Shown here piece after piece: positions 1 to 8,525 of a stretch of DNA of 61,662 bases (position 1 is its first letter; every line of letters starts with the position of its first letter). Origin of the DNA: a virus; IMG/VR virus record IMGVR_UViG_3300010885_026530, positions 1-61,662 of that record; one strand, given 5' to 3'. The notes beneath the pieces are model-generated. The model was not told the origin of the DNA. It saw nothing but the letters and a program-made list of their open reading frames with translations, and searched no databases. A program made the translations under genes and the position numbers.

Positions 1-1260
1 GTGACGACAACGTGCCACTACCTGCATGTAAGGACTAGCAGTATATCCGTTGGGCATTTCAAAATAGTCATTGACGCATTCTTCTAGGATCACAGGAGCA
101 AATGGTCGGAACTTTTGTCTGCGTTTGATTTCATTGACGCGGTCCTTGATCTTGCTGCCTCTAGGGTCTGCAAGGAGGCTACGGTTTCCCAGTGCGCGGG
201 GACCGAACTCGGCTCTTCCTGATGCCACTCCGACAATCTGTTCAGTAAGTAACTTATCCATAAGCTCCACAACAGGATAAGGCCCAGGAATATCATGACC
301 GAGATAAGGATTTCTCCAGTTAACTCTATGTCCATGAGCCAAAGCGGCAGCACCAAGGCTACTACCGGCATCACCAGGATTAGGCATAATCCAAATATTT
401 TCATAGATGTCTCCAAGATTTCTGTTGGCCAAGCAGTTTAGTGCCACACCGCCCATGTACACAAGATTGGTTTCTCCTGTAAGTTCTTTGGCTTTTTTCA
501 TTACACTTATTATCAAATCTTCAACTACCAGCTGACTGGCACAAGCAATATCTTCATTGCTGGCTGCTTCTAATAATGTAGGCGGGACACCTATGTGAAA
601 GTTTTCACGTAACTTGATATCATGATAGTCTTTGACAACAAAGTTACTTAAAGTTTGATACCATGAATCTTTACCCCAGGCTGCCATGCCCATGGTAATG
701 TATTCTTCGTCCATGGGTCGTAGTCCCACACGGTCAGTCATTGCACTGTAAAACAAGCCAATCGAATGTGGATAACGTTGTCGCCACACACGTTTGTATT
801 TGGCCTTGCCTTTGGAATCATACCGGGCACGGTAGATTGAAATGGTATCTAACTCTCCAATGGCATCTATTACAACAACTGCCGCACTGTCGTAGGGCGA
901 AGTTTGAAATCCAGCGGCTGCATGACTCAGATGATGGTTAAAGCTGATTTCACAACGAGCGGGTGTTTGATACCAAGAGCCAAGATGTTGCTTTAATACG
1001 CCTCGAGTGGTCCAAGGCCCAAAATGTTGTTGTCCAGAATAAATCTGTTGAATATTATGCACCCAAGGACGTTCATAGAAAGCTATGGTGTCATAGTTCC
1101 ATTCACAGAGTTCGTTGAGTAACTCTGGGGATACCGTAGGATCATTTTTAATCTTACTGTAGCGTTCTGAGTGGCCAGCAAAGACTATTTCGCCATCTGA
1201 GTTGATGACAGTGGCTGCGGCATCATGAAACCCTGCACTAATACCTAAGATATGTTTCAT
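1..1260 (-). CDS. Carbamoyltransferase, NodU/CmcH family (C-terminus off the left edge)
   Basis: Enzymes of this family transfer a carbamoyl group from carbamoyl phosphate, through a carbamoyl-adenylate, to a hydroxyl of a sugar or antibiotic. The translation begins with residues 6-17 GISAGFHDAAAT, the conserved ATP-binding-fold start. It carries a metal-binding-type NHHLSHAAAGF near residue 110, then GRAEFGPRALGNR near residue 347 and FAPVILEE near residue 387, both hallmarks of the C-terminal YrdC-like half. 420 codons are open to base 1. Family members are usually about 550-600 residues, so the C-terminus lies outside the window. ATG 1260 overlaps the stop of the 33-aa ORF by ATGA, so the two are probably translationally coupled. 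It is the last visible gene of the leftward radical SAM/glycosyltransferase operon, which suggests the acceptor is a phage-built or host surface glycan. The acceptor itself is inference. Confidence 0.93.
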   Translation of the reverse strand, partial: MKHILGISAGFHDAAATVINSDGEIVFAGHSERYSKIKNDPTVSPELLNELCEWNYDTIAFYERPWVHNIQQIYSGQQHFGPWTTRGVLKQHLGSWYQTPARCEISFNHHLSHAAAGFQTSPYDSAAVVVIDAIGELDTISIYRARYDSKGKAKYKRVWRQRYPHSIGLFYSAMTDRVGLRPMDEEYITMGMAAWGKDSWYQTLSNFVVKDYHDIKLRENFHIGVPPTLLEAASNEDIACASQLVVEDLIISVMKKAKELTGETNLVYMGGVALNCLANRNLGDIYENIWIMPNPGDAGSSLGAAALAHGHRVNWRNPYLGHDIPGPYPVVELMDKLLTEQIVGVASGRAEFGPRALGNRSLLADPRGSKIKDRVNEIKRRQKFRPFAPVILEECVNDYFEMPNGYTASPYMQVVARCRH

Positions 1261-1358
1261 TTGTAGATAAAAGGATCTCGTTTGCGAAGTTCTTTTAGCT
1301 TTTTGCGATAGCGTATTTCTAGTTTGATTCTGCTAATCAAGTTTTTTAGCCATTTCAT
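1257..1358 (-). CDS. 33-aa basic peptide, unknown function
   Basis: A short ORF overlapped at both ends by ATGA: its ATG sits in the stop of the 366-aa gene (1355-1358) and its TGA lies in the start of the carbamoyltransferase (1257-1260). This exact double coupling in a compact operon argues that it is translated. It begins MKWLKNLIS, is rich in Lys and Arg, is predicted helical and amphipathic through the middle, and ends LRKRDPFIYK. I recall, without being able to check, that similar short basic ORFs ending in a DPFIY-type tail precede carbamoyltransferases in other aquatic phages. No domain can be assigned. Possible roles are a small partner of the carbamoyltransferase, a membrane-surface peptide, or a substrate of the radical SAM enzymes. 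None is shown by the sequence. Confidence 0.7.
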   Translation of the reverse strand: MKWLKNLISRIKLEIRYRKKLKELRKRDPFIYK

Positions 1359-2455
1359 TTACTGCCTCCAATAATGTCAATCTGTTGTTGTGCGTAAGTA
1401 CGATCACTCCAGCAGTAATCATACACAGCACGAGCGTCCGTGGTACTCACGCTGTACACATCAAGATGTGTATTTAGGCGCTGCCAGATAGCCTGGTAAT
1501 CATTTGTCCAGAAAGTATCAATGAGATCAACTTGTCCAATCTGTGGATGCCCAATGGTCAGCGCAGGATCTTCGGGATCAAACTCATTGACTATCAACCA
1601 CTCTCTAAACTCTTTAAGCCGTATTTTCTGCCATTCATAGTTGCCGGGATTGTTGGCCCATTCTATATCAAAGTCGCCGGCAGCTTCTGTTTGACTGCGC
1701 AGTGTGGTTGACACTAACTCGCCCACTCTGCTGTCTCTGCCTTCATCTTGAAACACTTCCCAATGATGTTTGCCCACTGCTTTGTTTACTCCAACAAACA
1801 CTCCGCCCAGGGGTCTGTTGATTGTTTCTATACCAAACAACTCATAGTCTTTTTCGTCTAGTACAAAGCGTGGTGCGTTGAGCCAACACATCAGCTGACT
1901 GGGTCTTTGCCACTCAGGTGCTTCTATTTGTTTGCGATAACTCAATGCCCAGGATTCGAACTCATGACACAACAGGTTGAGCTGACGTATATGCCAACGT
2001 GTTTTGGCATCGGCCCGTTGGTAATATTCTTTTGGTGCACCGCTGACTCCTTGAAGATCTTCAAAGTATCTGTGTAACCAGTTGAGCTTTTCTTGTCGTA
2101 TGTTGCGTCCTGCTGTGCGACCATCAATGGCATCGTCTGTGACAGTGTTTGACATGTCAAAGTAATCGTCAATGCGATAGCCAAGGTCGGCACGATTGAT
2201 AGCATCAATGCTACGATTTACTTCATTGAGTATGTGCCAACCGTTTCTTTTATGATCAACAAAGCCAAAGAAACAGTAGTTCTTTTCTAAATGATAGTTG
2301 TTGCGTAGCAAGTCATTGAGAGCTGTGAGCCACTTGTGACTCAACGAGTTATCAAACACATTGATCTTAACAGAAAACAACTCTCGTGTTTGTCTGTTCC
2401 GAAGTTCAATCGTTACTTGGTCTAATGTCTTGCCACCAGGCATATATGTCTGCAT
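1355..2455 (-). CDS. Unknown 366-aa protein of the radical SAM operon
   Basis: I do not recognise a named family. The protein looks soluble: no signal peptide or membrane segment is visible, and Trp, Tyr, Asp and Asn are frequent. An N-terminal block of about 100 residues contains FGFVDHKRNGWHILNEVN. The middle has an INRADLGYRIDDYFD block, and later there are KHHWEVFQDEGRDSR and DFDIEWANNPG. No CxxxCxxC or glycosyltransferase motif is present. The first 50 bases overlap the preceding radical SAM gene in another frame. A second in-frame ATG four codons on (2443) could be the start. Its position between a radical SAM gene and the 33-aa ORF suggests a role in the same pathway, possibly as a substrate-handling or accessory protein. 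Confidence 0.75.
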   Translation of the reverse strand: MQTYMPGGKTLDQVTIELRNRQTRELFSVKINVFDNSLSHKWLTALNDLLRNNYHLEKNYCFFGFVDHKRNGWHILNEVNRSIDAINRADLGYRIDDYFDMSNTVTDDAIDGRTAGRNIRQEKLNWLHRYFEDLQGVSGAPKEYYQRADAKTRWHIRQLNLLCHEFESWALSYRKQIEAPEWQRPSQLMCWLNAPRFVLDEKDYELFGIETINRPLGGVFVGVNKAVGKHHWEVFQDEGRDSRVGELVSTTLRSQTEAAGDFDIEWANNPGNYEWQKIRLKEFREWLIVNEFDPEDPALTIGHPQIGQVDLIDTFWTNDYQAIWQRLNTHLDVYSVSTTDARAVYDYCWSDRTYAQQQIDIIGGSK

Positions 2456-3704
2456 CTTGTTTTAATATGTCGTTCATGGTGAACGAATCATTCCTTATCT
2501 GTTCTAATTTTAACACACGAGTCTTGCCCTTTGCAAGGCCTGCTTGATATTGATCTGGCCATTGTTCTTCAAAGTTAGGGCGATTCTTAAGTTGTAGTAG
2601 CACATCTGTTAAAGCACCATGTGTGGCGGGAATCAAACAATCAACAGTACGATTCAACAGCTCTCTGGGCAGTGCCAACGGGCTCATTACAATGTCTGGA
2701 GTAAACGCAAATACTACTTTGGCCAGAATATCAACTCCTAGTTCATTGGCAGTGCGTTGCATGTTTTCTACTTCGAACAGGCCGGGCAGAGTCAACGTAA
2801 AGTCCAGTCGCATTTGTCTGCGATGCCGAGCTATTTCCAACCCACGACGGAAGTTTTCTAAAAATACGGGCCAGGCCAGACCGGTTCTGATGTATTCTCC
2901 GATTTGTCCTGTTCCGTCGATGCTGGCACAGATTTGGAAGTCACGTATATTTGATAGCAAATCACGATAAAGACTAATCCCATTATAATCCACGCGGCTA
3001 AGGTTGGTATTGTATCTTGCATAAAGTTTAGGTCCATCATTTAGTTCAATAATTCTTTTCATATAACGCCAATGCTGTTCATACATCAGCGGTTCTCCGC
3101 CCACCCAATAGATTTCTTCTATACGATGTTCTTCTACTGCTTGGGCAAACTCTGCTTCTATCTGTGTGTCCTGGAACTTTGTGATTTCACGTTTGACTTC
3201 GGGACGCATCCAGTTGTTTTTGGGATTGGACCAGTCAACCATGTCATGACGCTTTTCCTCAGTTTCCCAAGAGCTTGACAGCATGTCACCACACATACGA
3301 CATTTAAAGTTACAGAGATTACTAAATCTATAATCCCAGCTCACAGGTTTCATTGTAGTGAATCCATCTGGAGCGGTTGATTGCATGGCTTCATCATATT
3401 TGTGACCAAACAACCCCCAAAAATAACTGCGATAGACATCAGTATTTAAGAGCTTGCTGTTGCACACATCACATTCTGGCAAGGTTTCTCCTGCCATCAT
3501 GCGTCGGCGCACTGATTTCATATGCTCACTGTTCCAATGTTCATCTAAGGTAATAGGAATATATTGACCTGTGCCAGCGGCTGTGTCTATGTACTGTTCA
3601 AAGTTCTGTGCAGGTTCTCTGCTGGCACAGCACATACGTCGTTCAGTTTGAGGACTTAGATAGGTATGCGTCCAGGGGGCCATGCAAAGTGTTTCAGGAC
3701 GCAT
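2406..3704 (-). CDS. Radical SAM protein A, N-terminal twitch/auxiliary-cluster type
   Basis: The radical SAM cluster motif CNFKCRMC gives Cys131, Cys135 and Cys138, followed by GGEPLM near residue 200, the usual SAM-binding GGE. The N-terminus has Cys7 in CMAPWTH, then a CC pair at residues 25-26, and CDVC at residues 78-81. These extra cysteines look like a twitch/SPASM-like auxiliary Fe-S site placed before the barrel. Enzymes of this type often modify peptides or sugars through a 5-deoxyadenosyl radical. The start ATG 3704 lies 11 bases inside the preceding GT10-like gene, with GGAG upstream. It shares the CxxPWxH...CC layout with proteins B and C but is clearly diverged from them. The substrate is unknown. 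Confidence 0.9.
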   Translation of the reverse strand: MRPETLCMAPWTHTYLSPQTERRMCCASREPAQNFEQYIDTAAGTGQYIPITLDEHWNSEHMKSVRRRMMAGETLPECDVCNSKLLNTDVYRSYFWGLFGHKYDEAMQSTAPDGFTTMKPVSWDYRFSNLCNFKCRMCGDMLSSSWETEEKRHDMVDWSNPKNNWMRPEVKREITKFQDTQIEAEFAQAVEEHRIEEIYWVGGEPLMYEQHWRYMKRIIELNDGPKLYARYNTNLSRVDYNGISLYRDLLSNIRDFQICASIDGTGQIGEYIRTGLAWPVFLENFRRGLEIARHRRQMRLDFTLTLPGLFEVENMQRTANELGVDILAKVVFAFTPDIVMSPLALPRELLNRTVDCLIPATHGALTDVLLQLKNRPNFEEQWPDQYQAGLAKGKTRVLKLEQIRNDSFTMNDILKQDADIYAWWQDIRPSND

Positions 3705-4599
3705 TGATATACTCCTGTAAAGGATTTATTATGTCTTCCTTTATCACAGTCTTTAAATGATTAAGATTGTAAAATCTATTTTTGTTGTAAACCACACGAT
3801 CTCTTGTTTCGTCATCGTAAGGTTGTATCTGATATTGTTTGACATTTTTCGCAATGATATCTAACTTACCTGCGTTAAAATCTACATCATCGTAACTCTC
3901 ATCAAAGATATTATTGTATGTTTCGAAGCCCCAACTGCGTAGATGTTTCAGAGTGCCATTGGGTCCAACAACCATGTAAGGGTGCATGTAAGCAATGGGC
4001 TTCCAGGTTTTTTCTGTAATAAATCCGCGACCAGTGACCAGGGTTTCTACTGCTATGGAAAATGATGTGGAATCATACCATTCAGGATTAAAGTATCGTT
4101 GCCAGTTGATAAAATCACCAGGCTCTCGTTTTTCCAATGGAAGATCGTTGGGCAACATACGATTATGATAGCTCCAAATAAACTGATCGAGCCAGGGTGC
4201 TAGTTTTTGTAGTGCCATGTCTCTGTGCGGTCGCGGTCTACACATGGGCATGAGTGCAAGTTTGCTGTAGTTTCTTGTGGGATAGTAGCGGTCGTACCCC
4301 AACATCATATACCAATGAGCTTCATTGATCCAAAACCATCGTAGAGAAGAGATGGTATGAAATCGTGGATGTGGATCTCTATATTCCCAAAGCTCTTCAA
4401 CTGCAACACGATAGCCTTGTTCATATAGCTTGTCGGCTAACTCTACGTCAGAGTTATGGTGTGTTACAAACAATGAACTTTTATCATAGGTAGTGTTGGC
4501 ATCCCATTGCCGGAATCTAAACCATTGCAAAAACACTGGCAACAAGTAGCGAGTCATAAACGCAGATTTATATTCAGGTAATAATACTAAGTCGATCAT
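3694..4599 (-). CDS. GT10-like glycosyltransferase 1 (fucosyltransferase-like C-terminus)
   Basis: The C-terminal half carries GFITEKTWKPIAYMHPYMVV followed by LRSWGFETYNNIFDESYDD. An E-x-K motif, then a proline-containing nucleotide-site strand and a GF.T....DES block, recalls the C-terminal half of GT-B enzymes such as alpha-1,3-fucosyltransferases. The N-terminal half is not recognisable. Two more genes in this operon (8518-9531 and 10929-11918) have the same C-terminal block, so these are paralogues. TAATG links its ATG to the stop of radical SAM B, and its 3' end overlaps radical SAM A. The donor sugar and acceptor cannot be read from the sequence. An alternative is a non-catalytic relative used in glycan recognition. 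Confidence 0.65.
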   Translation of the reverse strand: MIDLVLLPEYKSAFMTRYLLPVFLQWFRFRQWDANTTYDKSSLFVTHHNSDVELADKLYEQGYRVAVEELWEYRDPHPRFHTISSLRWFWINEAHWYMMLGYDRYYPTRNYSKLALMPMCRPRPHRDMALQKLAPWLDQFIWSYHNRMLPNDLPLEKREPGDFINWQRYFNPEWYDSTSFSIAVETLVTGRGFITEKTWKPIAYMHPYMVVGPNGTLKHLRSWGFETYNNIFDESYDDVDFNAGKLDIIAKNVKQYQIQPYDDETRDRVVYNKNRFYNLNHLKTVIKEDIINPLQEYINAS

Positions 4600-5804
4600 T
4601 AATATCCAATGGCATTAGCAAGCTCAGGCAGGTAATCGCCTAGCCGTTGCTGACGTTTAAAATCTAAATCCTCAATCTTCATTCGTAAGAGTTTGCCATC
4701 TAAGCTGGCACCATTATTCATAAAATCAATGACTCGATTAATCTCATCTCTAAATGTCAACGGTATCTTGGCCTTTGTTAATCTTTCAGTGGCCACACGT
4801 TTGGCTTCCGCAGGCAAAGTGCCAATACTAAAATAGTAAGCATCATGCAACATATTCCAATACACAAAATCAAAATCCTGTGTGTCAATCCACTGTGCTA
4901 CATCTTCAAGATACATTACATTGAACACATTGATTGTGCAACACACCTGCAAAGTCATGTTGAGATTTCTTTCGCGCATGGCTCGGAACTTTTCAATGTT
5001 TTCACAAACTTCTGTCCAATGTGCGTTGGTACGTTGGTACTCAAAACGCGACTCAACATCGTCAATGCTAAACGCAATCTCTACATGTTTAAAATACTGC
5101 CAAATCTCTTCGGCTTCTTCAGGATACTGAGTGCCGTTGGTATTGTAATGTATTTCTATCTGATGTGCATAGTTTTTCTCAACTAACCTTTTTAAGAGAT
5201 CAAAATGCTCACGAATCATAAAAGGTTCGCCACCTGTGAACTCTATGTAACGAACTTCACTCATGGCAGAATCTAACTGCGCCCAAAACTGTTCGCTTTC
5301 TCTGGGCCAGGCGCCATCACGTAACATTTGATAATGAAAGCTGGTTTTCTTTTCTTCCTTGTCAATGATGAAGTTGAGTTCTTCTGTGGCAAACTGTGAG
5401 CTAGACCATGATCCACAGATACGGCATTTAAGATTGCAGATGTTTCCTAACTTGAGATCCAGAAACATCAAGGGCTTGGCATCTGCTGTCCAGTCTTCTG
5501 AAATGCCCATGTGCTTGAGTCTGTCCAAGGTATGCATACGCTTGCTGGTACGTCCAGCACGTTCTTCATTCCAACAACGACGACAGGTCTGCGGTTGTTC
5601 GCCAGCAAGAAACTGCTCTCTAAGAGATCTCATGTGCCGACTGTTTTGTATTTCCTGGAATCCTGCTTGATTGAGCTTGAACTTGTTGCCCTGATCGTCT
5701 AGGATTTCGTCTGTGGCAAGACAGCACGGGCGTACTGTGCCAATGGGGCTGGCTTCAATGCTGACCCAAGGTAGTACGCAGAATTTATTGTGTGGTATTT
5801 TCAT
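4599..5804 (-). CDS. Radical SAM protein B, N-terminal twitch/auxiliary-cluster type
   Basis: It carries the radical SAM motif CNLKCRIC near residue 122 and TGGEPFM about 80 residues on. The N-terminus has FCVLPW at residue 8, a CC pair at residues 27-28 in VRPCCLA, and CRRCWNEERAG, the same auxiliary cysteine pattern as proteins A and C. ATG 5804 is chosen over an upstream TTG (5813) because it follows the TGA of protein C by one base and begins MKIPHNKFC, directly before the first conserved cysteine. Its stop overlaps the next ATG as TAATG. Expected chemistry is reductive cleavage of SAM to a 5-deoxyadenosyl radical in the cytoplasm. The product is unknown. Confidence 0.9.
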   Translation of the reverse strand: MKIPHNKFCVLPWVSIEASPIGTVRPCCLATDEILDDQGNKFKLNQAGFQEIQNSRHMRSLREQFLAGEQPQTCRRCWNEERAGRTSKRMHTLDRLKHMGISEDWTADAKPLMFLDLKLGNICNLKCRICGSWSSSQFATEELNFIIDKEEKKTSFHYQMLRDGAWPRESEQFWAQLDSAMSEVRYIEFTGGEPFMIREHFDLLKRLVEKNYAHQIEIHYNTNGTQYPEEAEEIWQYFKHVEIAFSIDDVESRFEYQRTNAHWTEVCENIEKFRAMRERNLNMTLQVCCTINVFNVMYLEDVAQWIDTQDFDFVYWNMLHDAYYFSIGTLPAEAKRVATERLTKAKIPLTFRDEINRVIDFMNNGASLDGKLLRMKIEDLDFKRQQRLGDYLPELANAIGY

Positions 5805-5805
5805 A

Positions 5806-7176
5806 TCATTCAAATTGACTATGGTCTTTCAACACTCGGTGTGAGCGAGCAATGGGTAAACGTCGATTGTCAGGTTTATAGCTGGCCAGCTCTACCAACT
5901 CAGGCACAACCTGTTCCAACGATTCATTTCTTGCCCAATCTAAGTCCATCACAGTTTTCCAGAACTCTGGCAACATGTGACTGTTATCTGTGGCCATCAT
6001 AAAAGAAATGGCAGCTTGAAATCCGCCCACTGCACGTTGAATAGGATCTCGCGGTGTCAACCATTCAATATGCTCCTCAAACTCTTTCTTAAAACGTTGC
6101 TTGAGTTCTGCTGGCAACAGATCAATACGATAGTTCATAGGACCTTGCAAAATATTAAGATTAAAGTCTTTGGGTTCAATGAAGCCTTGGTCGATCATAT
6201 AACGATGATACTTCACAAAGTTCCAAATATTCATCAAACTCAGGGTAGGACTAATCATAAAATCAATGTGCGGGCACTCACGTTTGATATCTCGAATGTT
6301 TTGTTCTACCTGCGCCCAGTCTGTTCCTGAGCGTATGACGGCAGCACGTTCACCCATGTCATCCAAACTGGCTGCCACACAAACGTTGGGGAAATGCTTC
6401 CAAAGATCTATCACACTTTCCTTTTTAAAACGCAGTTCAGTCAAGTTAGTGTTGTAGATCAGTCGAACATTGGTATTGCCCTTGGCGATCAACAGTTTAA
6501 GAATACGATTGTGCTCTTCCATGATCAAGGGTTCGCCGCCTGCAAAATAAATCTGATCCAGGTGTGGAACATGCTCTTGCATCTGTTCCCACACGTCTTC
6601 TTCATGACGGCCGGCAAACTGCACACGTGGGCGTAGTTCCTTGCCCCAAAGTTTGATGTCATCATCATACCAGCGACTTGAAAATATTGATCCGCAACTA
6701 CGGCATTTTAAGTTACAAATATTACTAAAACGCACATCCCAATAGTGCAACTTCATGTCAGGCGAAGATCCATCTGGCAGAGTTTGATCAATGAGATCAA
6801 TGTGCTGGCCAAAGTTTTTATTGGAGTTGTTGCGCATGCTGGCAAAACCCGCTGACTCTTGTTCATAGCAATCGCCACACTCTGCGCAGGGCTGATCCGC
6901 TAACATGTTGCGGCGCATCTGTCGCATGGGTTCGTCGTTCCAGATTTCCTTCATTGATTTCTCTTTGAAGTTGCCCACAGGATGTTCGGCCTTGCCTAGA
7001 CAACAAGGATATGCACGACCATCGGGCCATGCGTGTAAGTGGATCCAGGGCAACATACAAAATGTGTCCGAGTGCATCAACTGGTGTTGTTGTTTTTCGT
7101 TTAGTTGTTCTAAAGGAATCCAACTGGGTACTCGGTCCTTCCAGTTGTAGTTGCTAAGGTTACTTTTCTTTGTCAT
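5806..7176 (-). CDS. Radical SAM protein C, N-terminal twitch/auxiliary-cluster type
   Basis: It shows the radical SAM motif CNLKCRSC near residue 150, then AGGEPLIMEEH. The N-terminal auxiliary pattern is especially clear: FCMLPWIHLHAWPDG followed by AYPCCLG, and CAECGDCYEQESAG. An extra 35 or so residues precede the first cysteine. ATG 7176 (MTKKSNLS) overlaps the TGA of protein D as ATGA and is preferred over the TTG at 7191. It is closest in layout to protein B, which it directly precedes in the operon, so the pair probably arose by duplication. The substrate is unknown. Confidence 0.9.
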   Translation of the reverse strand: MTKKSNLSNYNWKDRVPSWIPLEQLNEKQQHQLMHSDTFCMLPWIHLHAWPDGRAYPCCLGKAEHPVGNFKEKSMKEIWNDEPMRQMRRNMLADQPCAECGDCYEQESAGFASMRNNSNKNFGQHIDLIDQTLPDGSSPDMKLHYWDVRFSNICNLKCRSCGSIFSSRWYDDDIKLWGKELRPRVQFAGRHEEDVWEQMQEHVPHLDQIYFAGGEPLIMEEHNRILKLLIAKGNTNVRLIYNTNLTELRFKKESVIDLWKHFPNVCVAASLDDMGERAAVIRSGTDWAQVEQNIRDIKRECPHIDFMISPTLSLMNIWNFVKYHRYMIDQGFIEPKDFNLNILQGPMNYRIDLLPAELKQRFKKEFEEHIEWLTPRDPIQRAVGGFQAAISFMMATDNSHMLPEFWKTVMDLDWARNESLEQVVPELVELASYKPDNRRLPIARSHRVLKDHSQFE

Positions 7177-8525
7177 AATGAGTTGTACCAATCTGCCAGG
7201 GCAGGAAATGTTTTACGGAAGTCTTTACCTCTACGTTGATCATACTGTTCGTGAAACTGCTTAAAGTCGTTGTGTAAACTGGCACGATCAAAGGTATCTG
7301 AATGAGGAGTCTTAACCACGTCGAGATAGTCTATCAACCGCTGTACTTGATTGATTTCCATCTGATGCAGAAGTTCGTTGTGCTGATTATTTGTGAACCA
7401 TTGTTGTAGATTGTCTTTGTATTGTGTTCTAATGTTATCAGGCAGAACCAAGGGGCTCTGAAAACTAGGAAAACGCAGTATGTTCAATGTAAAGGTAGGA
7501 AAGTCTCTACCGTACTGTTGCTTGAACTTCAACATCAAGTCCAAGAAGTCAGGCAAAGTTTCCAGACACAAGGCATTGATAGTACACATCACATGTAGTC
7601 CACGTAGGCGGCCACTGCCAGCTAACATGTGCATGTTGGTCATCCATTGTTTCCACTCAAGTCCGTCGCGTATATACTCAGCGTCTTCATTCAGGCTTTC
7701 ATTGCTGGTATAGATATCCAGTGTGACACCTTGTGCTCGATCCAATAACTTGACAACATCTTCTGTTGACATACCCAAGTTAGAGTTGATTGCTAAACGT
7801 GTGGCAGACTTTCCACGATTCTCTTTGAACCAATCTAACAGTTTCCATGTGTAGCCTGACATCAAGGGTTCGCCACCTGTGATCCGCAGTTCTTTAAGGG
7901 TGCGGTGCAGATCTGAATTCCACCACTTAAAAAACGCTTCCACATAAGGATTACGATCGTTGATGGTATAGAGCTGTGCTGAATCATGTGGATGCGTAAA
8001 ATGATTACGTCCGTCGCTGATTAGTCCTTGATATGATCCATTTTGCTTGATATCGCGCACCCATGTGCTTGAGAAAGCCGGATTGCAATAAGAACAAGCA
8101 AACTGGCAAGTACGGTCAAAAGCGATTTCCAGTGTTTGTAAATCAACGTCTTCCGTGGCAGGTGTTTTGTGTGCATGTTCTAGGTCCTCGTCAGAGTATA
8201 ATACAGTTTTATAAACACGATCGGAAATATTATCGCGACCAATGTCTTCGATCTTCCAACAATACTCACAACCGCTGGGACGCTCGCCGCGTTGCATTTG
8301 CTCACGTTCTTGTTTCTTCTTAGGAGTATTGTGTAACGCTTTGGGGTTGGCTTCTACTTCTGCTACTTCCACTCGGTGCGGCAAGGGATGATGACAGCTT
8401 GTGGTCATGCCTGACCCCAGCCAGATAGTGGCATTATACCATTTGGCTCCGCAGAATGAGTCAGATTTGATGTCAATCACTCTGCGTTTGTATTCAAGGT
8501 CAGTTTCGTTGTTTAATCTAGGCAT
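7173..8525 (-). CDS. Radical SAM protein D, variant subfamily
   Basis: It carries the radical SAM motif CQFACSYC near residue 145 and TGGEPLM further on. The N-terminal auxiliary region differs from proteins A-C: FCGAKWYN replaces C-x-PW-x-H, SCHHP replaces the CC pair, and CEYCWKIEDIGR follows. Protein E (9515-10936) has the same variant pattern, so D and E form a second subfamily. Histidines next to the second cysteine (CHHP here, CYHP in E) could be cluster ligands or substrate contacts. It starts 8 bases inside the preceding GT10-like gene. The family is certain from the motif, but the reaction is not known. Confidence 0.9.
   Translation of the reverse strand: MPRLNNETDLEYKRRVIDIKSDSFCGAKWYNATIWLGSGMTTSCHHPLPHRVEVAEVEANPKALHNTPKKKQEREQMQRGERPSGCEYCWKIEDIGRDNISDRVYKTVLYSDEDLEHAHKTPATEDVDLQTLEIAFDRTCQFACSYCNPAFSSTWVRDIKQNGSYQGLISDGRNHFTHPHDSAQLYTINDRNPYVEAFFKWWNSDLHRTLKELRITGGEPLMSGYTWKLLDWFKENRGKSATRLAINSNLGMSTEDVVKLLDRAQGVTLDIYTSNESLNEDAEYIRDGLEWKQWMTNMHMLAGSGRLRGLHVMCTINALCLETLPDFLDLMLKFKQQYGRDFPTFTLNILRFPSFQSPLVLPDNIRTQYKDNLQQWFTNNQHNELLHQMEINQVQRLIDYLDVVKTPHSDTFDRASLHNDFKQFHEQYDQRRGKDFRKTFPALADWYNSL

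Noticed and set aside
1257-1358. Calling the 33-aa ORF a RiPP precursor
   Set aside because: It has no cysteine, no leader-core boundary and is most likely tied to the carbamoyltransferase. It is kept only as a hypothesis.
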